This document shows, one piece after another, positions 16,501 through 64,000 of a DNA stretch of 64,000 bases. The position numbers and the translations under genes were made by a program. Source of the DNA: Himantopus leucocephalus (Eukaryota; Chordata; Aves; Charadriiformes; Recurvirostridae); the NCBI GenBank assembly GCA_003993805.1, contig RSEF01000021.1, forward strand, positions 5,744,550 to 5,808,549, in the 5' to 3' direction. Positions within the stretch are counted from its first letter, which is position 1. Each line of letters starts with the position of its first letter. Below the pieces are notes generated by a model, which saw only the letters and a list, made by a program, of their open reading frames with translations, had not been told where the DNA came from and did not search any database.

Positions 16501-17083
16501 TATAACTGATTATAGCTGGACATGAACATCCAATTCATTTAAAGTGAACGCAGACCCTGGCCGTTTTGTTCTCCAGCTGGAGTTCCATTTTGAGGGTGAG
16601 GGAAAAGAAAGAAGAGGAAAGGATGAATATCCTTCACAAAAATATCATTTTGTGGTATGATGAAAGAACACGAAGTTTGTGTTTTTACGCAAGAAAGGAA
16701 AAAATACTTCAGGTTCAAACTACACTTAGAAAGGCCTAAGGCCCAGTACTCACTGGGGGCTTAGCGCTTGCTTTTTCCTTTGGTATGTCATACAAATTGT
16801 AATAATTAGACAAAAAGCCTGTAGCACCTCGATCACTCGTCACTGAGAAACGGGCTATCACCTTAAAGGAGAGGAGCGCGCACGGACCCGGTAAACGGGA
16901 AGATTTCAGCAGCCTGGCCCCAGCTTGGACCGTGCCGTCCGTACCTGAGGGGCTGCTCCCGCCTCCCGGCAAGCCGCGACGCCTCTGCCGACGGCCACAG
17001 CTCCCTCCTTCCCGCCCTTCTGCCCCGCTCCCCTCACGGCTCCCCTCAGGGCCGCCTCCCCTCAGCACCGCCCCCGTTGCCAT
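13600..17083 (-). CDS. Unnamed candidate gene: small two-TM membrane protein, divergent from UBE4B
   Basis: I do not recognise this gene. Five minus-strand exons join in phase: 17083-16945, 16842-16754, 15974-15791, 15711-15658 and 13817-13738, giving 546 nt and 181 aa. Features seen: ATG in an ideal context (GCCATGG); a Gly/Arg-rich N-terminus (residues 1-46); a polar stretch containing FLSNYYNLYDIPKEK; two hydrophobic segments at about 77-98 and 106-127, separated by the short loop SNGLGAT; then an acidic/helical tail containing SDDVREELHALFKSS. An AATAAA lies 118 nt after the stop. Position supports it: it fills the gap between RBP7 (tail-to-tail) and the UBE4B CpG island (head-to-head). 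The two-TM hairpin layout loosely recalls small ER assembly factors such as yeast Pkr1, but that is a guess. The last junction is the least certain part; alternatives are listed separately. The human region, as I remember it, has no annotated gene here. Confidence 0.5.
13615..13620 (-). terminator. Poly(A) signal of the unnamed minus-strand gene
   Basis: AATAAA on the minus strand followed by the TGT-rich sequence ACTGTCTGCTTTCTTTGTTG. It lies only about 225 bp from the RBP7 signal on the opposite strand, a normal convergent gene end. Confidence 0.55.
13738..13817 (-). CDS. Unnamed minus-strand gene, proposed last exon
   Basis: Acceptor TTATTTTGCAG. In the phase left by exon 4 it encodes ESTCMTQDPSSLFRDLIAGW and five more residues, then TGA at 13740-13738. 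A second open frame here, entered in another phase, runs through RIYMYDSRPIFIVQGFDRRL to a TAA overlapping the poly(A) signal, and a good donor (CTG|GTAAGC at 13746) suggests some transcripts splice on. The coding frame is therefore not settled. Confidence 0.42.
14947..15038 (-). other. Possible alternative exon of the unnamed minus-strand gene
   Basis: Acceptor CACTGTAG, donor GGAAG|GTAGCA; 92 nt, open in one frame (includes LHSSSRSPKHPEANSAQHYQ). Its phase-2 end fits the RIYMYDSRP frame of the 13817 exon, but its phase-0 start does not fit exon 4 directly, so another exon (perhaps from 15484 or 15466) would be needed. Confidence 0.28.
15274..15279 (-). terminator. Possible internal poly(A) signal on the minus strand
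   Basis: AATAAA followed within 40 nt by a T/G-rich stretch (GAGTTTTGTTCTTGTCC). It would serve a short form of the unnamed gene that reads on from an acceptor at 15484 or 15466 to a TGA at 15344-15342. Confidence 0.3.
15658..15711 (-). CDS. Unnamed minus-strand gene, exon 4
   Basis: 54 nt with a near-perfect donor CTGC|GTAAGT. The acceptor (ACTTTAAAG) has a poor pyrimidine tract. In the phase set by exon 3 it encodes TSDDVREELHALFKSSL, a plausible amphipathic helix. Confidence 0.52.
15791..15974 (-). CDS. Unnamed minus-strand gene, exon 3 (membrane hairpin)
   Basis: Acceptor TTTGATTTTTAG; donor AATA|GTATGC (phase 1). 61 codons open in the phase set by exon 2, encoding two hydrophobic stretches around a short SNGLGAT loop; continuing past the donor reaches a stop within 7 codons. 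Confidence 0.52.
16754..16842 (-). CDS. Unnamed minus-strand gene, exon 2
   Basis: Acceptor CCCGTTTCTCAG and a strong donor CCCCCA|GTGAGT (phase 0). It encodes TSDRGATGFLSNYYNLYDIP and then KEKASAKPP. The intron before it would be only 102 nt. Confidence 0.5.
16945..17083 (-). CDS. Unnamed minus-strand gene, exon 1
   Basis: GCCATGG start; 46 codons rich in Gly, Arg and Ser, then the donor CCCCTCAG|GTACGG (phase 1). CpG-island composition makes the frame easy to obtain by chance, so support rests on the Kozak context, the donor and the phase fit to exon 2. Confidence 0.42.
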
Positions 17084-17592
17084 GGCGCGCGCGGGCCGCC
17101 CCTCCCGCCCCGCCACGACGAGCCGCTGGGGCCCCGCCCCTCCCCGCCTCCCGGCGCTTGCCATTGGTCGGCGCGGCGCGGGGCCCGGCATGCCCGCTTC
17201 CCTCCGCGGCGCCGGGCGGTCTCACGTGATCCCGCCCCAAGATGGCCGCCGCCGCCCTCTTGTTTTGATGAATAATCTCTGCGCGGGGCAGGGGCCGCGG
17301 CGCGGGCGGGGGCCGAGACCGAGGGCCGCGGGTGGGCTGGGGCAGTCGAGGGGGGCGGCTCCCCCTGGGGCGCGGCGGCGGCTGAGGCTCGGGGGCTGCG
17401 AGGAGCGGGCCGGGGGCGGCGGCAGCGGGTCTGGCTGCCGGCGGGTGAGGCGCGGCGCGGCCGCCCCGGAGATGCCCTTGTGAGGCGGCCAGGGAGGGGG
17501 GTCTGAGGCGACAGGAGAGCGCTTCCTCGGAGCTGCCCCTCGGCGGGGCAGAGGAAAGCGCCCTCCCTCCGTTCACCATTAAGAGGAAGGCG

Positions 17593-57545
<39,953 letters not shown>

Positions 57546-58800
57546 AAATTCCCTTGCAAGTGCACGCCAACACCAATGGGAAGAACAGGGCGTGGGGCTG
57601 TTCTGGTAATAAAGGAGCAGACACACTTTGAGAGCTTTTGATGGGATTAGCACGCCCACTGGCACTGACTTGCAGTAGTGACCAGAAGCATGTCGACGAG
57701 GAGAAAAGCAGCTTAACTCTTGTACATATATTTAAGTGATAACGATGGTCAATAACATGGAGGACAAGCTAGGAAGTTGCTTATGTTACAAAACTGTCCT
57801 TCAATATGTCACATTTTGGAGTTTTTACACCTGAATTATTTTAGCAAAGATGAATGGATCAGGGCAGCATCCCTTCAACCTTATTTTTTACAGCCAGATA
57901 TCCGTTAATTTGATTGTGGTTAGAACCTTGGACATTTTGCTGCTAAAGTAACTTTTTCCTCTTTCCCTCCCTTCTTCCTCTTCCACCCATCAATCCTGCA
58001 CTGCTGTCTTCTTTTTTTTCGTAATGCAAAAAAAAAAAAAACCCTGTGAAAATCGGAATCATTCCCCTGCCCTCAAAAGAACATATTCTGTGCGATAACT
58101 GTGCCTGCAACAAAGTGTTAATCTTGGGATCGTATTTTTATATTGCACATATTTGCATATTTGGTTTTTAATTGGTGTTAGACACAAGGATAATTTCAAA
58201 AAAGCAAAGATTCCACACATGGATTTTAATTTCCGTTCTTTGAAATGTTCCTTTTCTTTATGTTGATCTAGATGGTCTGGTATTTTTGAAAAGCCTTGAG
58301 ATAGAAGTACGTTAAAACAGCTGCCATGAATGAGATGCTTGGGAATACCAGGATTTCAGTGACTTTTTAAAAAGTAAAATCCATTCTTTTAATGCTGCAG
58401 ATATGATATATGCTAAATGACAGTTCTGAGCCATTAGAGCTTGTCCGCAGAGAACAGATCCTTTTATTCTTGGAGGCTGCAGTTTGGGGCAGGGGTCTTT
58501 TTTTTTATGTTGCGTACCAATTTGTATCCATGGCTTGGCCTTACCAAAGCAGAAAGGGTGCAGGAAATGTAGAATTACATTTTTAAAAAAAAAAGAATAA
58601 AAAAAAAATTCACAAACATTTTTGTATTACTGCCCCCTGCATACGATACTTGAATTTCCTTTTTAAAAAGGATTTGAAACCACAGTGTTTTAAAATTAAG
58701 TCTGAAAAAAAGGTTGTTTTTCTTTTTGTTTTTCGCTGTGTCTTCTGTTCAATTCCTGACTCTCTTGAACTACAATAAATGATACACACTCGCACAAAGC
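57546..58800 (+). other. UBE4B: UBE4B 3' untranslated region
   Basis: About 1.25 kb of AT-rich sequence ending near the AATAAA at 58774-58779, which is followed by a GT/T-rich stretch (GCGTTTCCTTTGCCTTTC). Earlier AATAAA copies at 57608-57613 and 58596-58601 could give shorter tails. Confidence 0.7.
58774..58779 (+). terminator. UBE4B: UBE4B poly(A) signal (main candidate)
   Basis: Canonical AATAAA with a pyrimidine/GT-rich element 20-40 nt downstream. Confidence 0.65.
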
Positions 58801-61800
58801 GTTTCCTTTGCCTTTCTTTCCTTTAAGTGTGTCAGTGAAAGTATAAAAAATTCAAACAATTGGGTTCAGGTTTGCTGATGGTGATTTAGGATCTGGGGAA
58901 ACTTAGTAAATTATGTGAAAGACTTCTCTGCACACAGATATCAGTAATACTTCAAACTAATGAATGTTGCTCAGTGGATGACTCTCATACCTATTCATAG
59001 CTACATGACAGTTGGTGACAGGCTCCAAGAGGAATTTTGTTATGTTATATATAATCCAGTGCTGACCTTTGAGATGTACAAGTAATTCTAAATTAAAATG
59101 TGAAGATGTAGTGGTTTGGGGGTTTTTTGGTTTGGGGGGTTTTTTTTGTTTGTTTGTGGGTTTGGTTTTTTTTTTTGGTGTTTCCCCCCTGCAGTGTGTG
59201 CGTGTGTCTGTTTTCCCCAAGGGTGGGAGGAAGATTCCAAAGTTTGTGTCTGCGTGGACTGTTGGAACAGAGAAGCTTGTTTGTTGACTGGTTTTAGTTC
59301 CTTAGCCTTCACTCCTTCCACAAAATTCAAATCCCCCTCTTCTTCCCGCTTCAAAAGTCACAAAGTTTGCTATGCTTTTATCTGTAAGCTGTCATTCAGC
59401 ATCCAAACCCATCACGGTTTCTGAACGTGTTATAAGGGTATGCAGTGAGCTGTAACTTCCAGGGTGTATTTTTCTTTCATAGTCGAGGGGTAACTATTTT
59501 CTCCATAAAGAAAAACTCTTAAATGTTCCACTGTCACCTCCTTATTAAGCATTATAGCATGAAATCTCTAGAACTATCCCAGAATTTATCCTTTATTTGA
59601 CGGAGGACAACTGTTCTCTTAACCTTGTCTGACAGGAGCAAGTAGAAATATTTACATTTGCTATAGGATGTATTAATCAAGACAATGCCCTTCAGAATCT
59701 GATTTTGTATTTATTCTGCCATCATATCAGACTTTGACCTGAGGAATATAAATAGCAAAGTGCATTACTGAACTGTGTTGTCTAATTATGGGATCCATTT
59801 ATCACTTGAAAATGTGTCAATGCAGATACTGCAGAAGACACGAAGGCTAACATTAAGTGGCTAAAACAATTTTATCTGGAGAACTTGTACCAAGTATTTC
59901 AAAGGTGTGAATTTAGACAAACACTCTCACAAATACAGCATTCATGGGCAGAATAATGAAATATATTTTAATACGAGCAACTGAAAGTACCATTATATTG
60001 CTGTCTTCTGGGTACAAAAATGCATCCAAACCCTGCCTTTCAGTGGACAGTGGGCATTTGAGTAACTGAAAAGGAAAGCTGAAGTTAGTATTGGATTAAG
60101 AGTAAATCTCCCGCAAAAATGTATCATCTGTGGGATAATTCTTAGTTTAATTCATTTAATACCACCTGCAGTTTTTTGTGATTTCCCCTCCCATGACTCC
60201 CAAAGGTCATTTACCTTTTTCAATCCAACCATGACCTTACTACAACACAGAGACTGTACATTTGAGATCACAGAAAGTATGAAAATTGAAATTGATCAAA
60301 TTACCTTTGACATTTACATGTAACTGCAGAATCTGAATAGCTTTGAGCTGCGAATTGCTCATCCCAGGAATGCCTAACTTACATAAACTTTGCAAAAGGT
60401 GCTTTTCTTGGAAAATTTGAAGTTACAAGATTGCATCGCTGGTCTTTAGTCATACAGCTAGAGGGCAAGTAGAGAAACTACTACGGCAAGTTCTGATTTT
60501 ATAGCAATACAATTCAGTACAATTGATTCTATTATATCACAATTTACACTTATGTAATAGCACAATTTACATCTCTCTGAACTATTCCCTGCTGGCAGCA
60601 AGGACAGCCTAATGCTGTTAATAGCAGGATGACAGTGCTGCTTTAGCCAGCAACAGATTGACTCTAACAATTCCCAGGAGCACTGCACTACAATGTAGCT
60701 GTATTCCTTTTTGTTATCACTTAGCTTAACCCTACGCTCTTTCCTGTATTTAAACAGGCTTCCCAATTCTAGGTAGCGTATCTCTGATTTGAGTAACCAG
60801 CTATATTTGTTCGTACTAATAAATGCAAGAAACTTTTCACAGTACTATTTGCATTCAGTTTTCTGGTATAATAATACTCAGGAACACTTTTCTTGTGCTG
60901 GGGACCTTCATTATGTGACTATTTTCTTGAAAAGGAATGTCTAAATTCTAGTTTTAAACGCGCACACGCTTGCAGGGAATTGGGTCTGTTTCTGCTGTTT
61001 CGCAGGGTTATATGTTACTGGTCAGAAGCATATAAAAAGAGTATGAATGGTCCCTTTCCTGTAAGGGAATGGACACTCATTTTTTCAACAGGATTCACAG
61101 GTAGAACATTGCAGTAGAATTTCACTTAAGTACATTTTTTAATAAGTTAATTCTAAATTACCCAACTACTTTCAAAAATGATACTGAGAAGGCTAGTCTA
61201 ATTAAATTGAGATAAAATATATAAGTTCTATAATTAAAAAGGCATCACAAACAGCTAGATAGGCACTGCCTTAATACCTGACCAGCTTTCAACTCCATAC
61301 TTGGATATTTAAAGAGGAATTTTCCTCGCCTCCCTTTGCAGTGAGTGACCTGCCAGATGCTATACTGCATGTGTCATGTGCCCGTTACCATTTTCTTTCT
61401 CAACATGTAACTAGACTTTCTCTGAACATTTCTAGCAGGTTTTTCAAGACTCTGTAAGCAAACAGCCAAATTAATGTACTTGAACTATTTATGCGACTAC
61501 TCTCCAAACTTAGACATAAAACAGTGATGTGGGAACTACTGTTCCTAAGAGACACCACACAAACTTTGCTGAAGTAAAATTAATCACATTGTCTGTTACC
61601 ACGGGACTACAGCACACACCCAGTAGTCTGACTGTTTGCAGAGGATTTCAGAACAGGTTTTAGGTTTTGGATTATTTTTTTTTTTCCTGAGAAATTATAA
61701 CTGACCTAATTCTGCCTGGCCACAGACAGAAGTTAGCACAGTTACACCACACTAAAAACACCACTAAATCATATGCCCCATCAATTGGAAGTCTTCTGAA

Positions 61801-62480
61801 GTTGAAATAAGGGTATTTTCTAGAATATATGAAAGCAACCTATTCTTGCTTTGCTGGTTCTGCAGCAGTGTTTCCCTACAAACTACTGTTCAGCTATGTC
61901 GTTAGGCTTGTGCATCCATAGGCACAACTGCAGATGACATGCACACAGGATGAGATTGGCAAGAGGGAAAAGTCACTTTTTACCAAACAGAAAGTAACAA
62001 ATAACTCATTCCCCCAAAAACCTGAAACTGAAGGGGAACCCAAGAGAGACACTGAAGATTACCACAGTTCACAGCCAGGGGCCTGCAAACAAACATAAAC
62101 CTTGTTCTGAAACTAAGAATCTCAGGTCCTGAATGTTCTCAGCAGCTTAAATCCCATTCATATATGATGGTGAGTGTATGGAAAACAGGTAATTAAGGTA
62201 TTTAATGTAATATTTAAAATACTTATAAGCTTAAACACAAGCCTATTTCTAACGAATGAACAAAGTCCTAATGGAAAGGAGGAACTTCACAGATGAAGTT
62301 ATTGCCACAAAAATAAATTTTTACTATGAGAATATGTGTGAAATTATTGAAAGTGCAAGAGCTAATACACCACCATTCACTAAAACAATTTAATCACTTA
62401 CATAAAAACATATTACGAGATCGGCAAAAAATATCTTAGCCTCCTCAAAAAACATTTTGAAGGGAGGGGAAAGGGAGAAC
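58801..62480. other. UBE4B-KIF1B intergenic region
   Basis: 3.7 kb of AT-rich DNA. A G/T-rich, strand-asymmetric patch lies at about 59108-59215 (runs of T broken by GGG/GGGG). No gene, RNA or known repeat is recognised. Confidence 0.65.
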
Positions 62481-62489
62481 TAATCCCTC

Positions 62490-63900
62490 GGCGCTGAACT
62501 GCCAGCGTTAGGCCTTGTTCGGGACTCAAACCCCCGGCGCTGGCCGGGAGCTGGCGAACCCGCTACCTCAGCCGCCGTCGGGGCCGCCAACCAGCCGCGT
62601 GCGTTAAAAGGCTTTTTTCAGTCACAAGTGCCCAATTTCTGCTCACGTCTTTGCTAACGACACCCGTCCCTCTCCGGCGCGCAGGGGAACCGCCGCAGCC
62701 TCGGGGGGCCGCGCACGCACACGCCACGGCGGAGGGGTGATGCGGCCCGGAGGTCCTAGTGCCGCTCGTAATAGGTTAAAACAGGGATCACGCGGATTCC
62801 GTCCCAGGCTCTGATTGGCTGGGGATAGAGAAGATCCGATTCCCTGTGTCCCCGAGGCTCGGCGGAGGGATTGACTCAGAGGGAGGAGTGGGGCTTGTCA
62901 CTGCGGACGGGCATTCCCGAGCTGTGATTGGCGCACGGCTGTGTCAGCCTGTGACTGACACGGCGGAAGGCGGGCACACGGCGATTCTGCGCCTGGCGAT
63001 TGGTGAATTGAAGGGAGGAGGGGGCACGAGCGCGCGGCTATTGGCGGGGCGGGTGTTCCTCCCCCTGCGGAGGCGGGTTCGGGCGCAGAGCCCCGCGATC
63101 CTGTCAGTGTGGGAGCGGCGCTGTGGGGAGCGCGTCGCTGCGCTCGTTCTTCCCGGCGCGGCCTTTTTCTTTCCTCCCTCCCCCTTTCTCCCCTCCCTCC
63201 TTCCCTCCCTCGCCCTTCCCGCTTCCCTCCTGGCGGTGGCGGCGGCGGGGGGGGTCTCCCAGCCTCGGTGGAGGCGGCGAAGCGTGATGGGGATGGCCGG
63301 ACTCTTCTTTCTCCTCCGCCCCGCGCTGCGCTGCTCCGTCGGCCCCGCCGCCTCCCCCAGCTGCTGACAGCGCCGGCGGCCCCGCACTGCCCGCGGCCTG
63401 CGGATACCCCCGCCCGTCCCCAGGTGAGGGGCGGCTTTAGCGCTGTGGGAGCTGGGCCCGCCGGGCGGCGGTTGGTAGGGGAGCGGGGGGAAGGCGAGGA
63501 GGGGAACGGCTGGGCGCCGGGGCGGGGTGGATGCCGTAATGCGGTGGGGGAGGCGGGGGTTGCCGTTCGGCTGGGGGNCGGGGGGGGGCGGAGGGGGTGG
63601 AAATGGGGAGTGTTGGCAGGACAGGGTGTCCCGGAGCTGTCAGGGCAGCGGCACAAGGGCGTGGGGCCCGACTCGGCCTTTCCTCGCCTGCATCTGCCCG
63701 ATGCATATAGTTGTCCCCCGGGACGCCGCCTTCCCCCTTCCCCCAGGCGCTCCGAGCCATGGCGGTGCGGCCGCTTCCCGTCCTTTTCCTCTTCTGAATC
63801 CCCTCCGCTGTGACGGCCGCGAATATCGCCGCCTTTCGCCGTCCTTTTTCTCCTTTCTAGCTCGGATGAGGCGTAGACGGTGATTGTTTGTTTAGGAGGG
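62490..63900 (+). promoter_or_regulatory. KIF1B: CpG-island promoter, probably of KIF1B, with four CCAAT boxes
   Basis: The composition jumps to CpG-dense at about 62490. ATTGG (inverted CCAAT) occurs at 62814-62818, 62927-62931, 62999-63003 and 63040-63044, three of them as GATTGG, followed by a GC box GGGGCGGG at 63046-63053. No TATA box. Assignment to KIF1B rests on synteny only. Confidence 0.65.
63100..63423 (+). other. KIF1B: Probable non-coding first exon of KIF1B
   Basis: GC-rich sequence downstream of the CCAAT array ends in a consensus donor CCCCAG|GTGAGG at 63424. No kinesin coding sequence is present; the start of this exon is a guess. KIF1B (kinesin-3 motor) is the next gene after UBE4B on the same strand in human, and its coding exons would lie beyond the window. 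Confidence 0.45.
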
Positions 63901-64000
63901 AGGCATAGTCCCTCGACCAGCTGGAAGATGCAAGAATGTAAAAGGATGGTGGTTTTCAGGGTGTTTTTTGTGGACCTGTAGGTAGTGGATCTGTCCCTGG
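63424..64000 (+). other. Start of the presumed KIF1B intron 1
   Basis: CpG-rich at first, then fading to ordinary sequence after about 63880. One N at 63578 sits within a G-rich run. No coding exon is seen. Confidence 0.5.

Noticed and set aside
62846..63883. Long open frames on both strands in the KIF1B island
   Set aside because: The same compositional effect; no splice or protein-family support, and some cross an N.

Overview
This is vertebrate nuclear DNA, almost certainly from a bird. Genes are split into short exons with GT-AG introns, CpG-island promoters lie in AT-rich intergenic DNA, and the only interspersed repeats I recognise are CR1 LINE pieces. The gene order NMNAT1 - RBP7 - UBE4B - (KIF1B) matches human 1p36.22, but is much more compact, as expected of an avian microchromosome. 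I worked out exon borders by hand from splice sites, reading phase and remembered human orthologues; no alignment was run.

Layout. 1-1252: tail of a 5' intron of NMNAT1, with a CR1 copy broken by a 100-N gap. 1253-4674: NMNAT1 (+), all four coding exons, 284 aa. 4675-9640: intergenic DNA and probable NMNAT1 3' UTR. 9646-13390: RBP7 (+), with CCAAT and TATA boxes, four exons, 134 aa and a poly(A) signal. 13600-17083: a candidate gene on the minus strand that I cannot name. It is tail-to-tail with RBP7 and head-to-head with UBE4B, and five phase-compatible exons give about 181 aa with two membrane segments. 17083-17593: a CpG-island promoter that would serve that gene and UBE4B in opposite directions. 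17593-58800: UBE4B (+), 28 coding exons, 1310 aa, ending in a U-box. Its intron 7 carries an extra 38-codon acidic cassette exon. 58800-62480: intergenic DNA without a recognisable gene. 62490-64000: a strong CpG island with four CCAAT boxes and a probable non-coding first exon with a splice donor; by synteny this is the KIF1B promoter.

Functionally the genes are neighbours rather than a pathway: nuclear NAD+ synthesis (NMNAT1), intracellular retinol binding (RBP7), and an E3/E4 ubiquitin ligase (UBE4B). The observations most worth checking are the unnamed minus-strand gene, the UBE4B cassette exon, the GC-AG intron before the U-box exons, and the CCAAT array at the KIF1B island. Single Ns beside long C or G runs look like sequencing artefacts.
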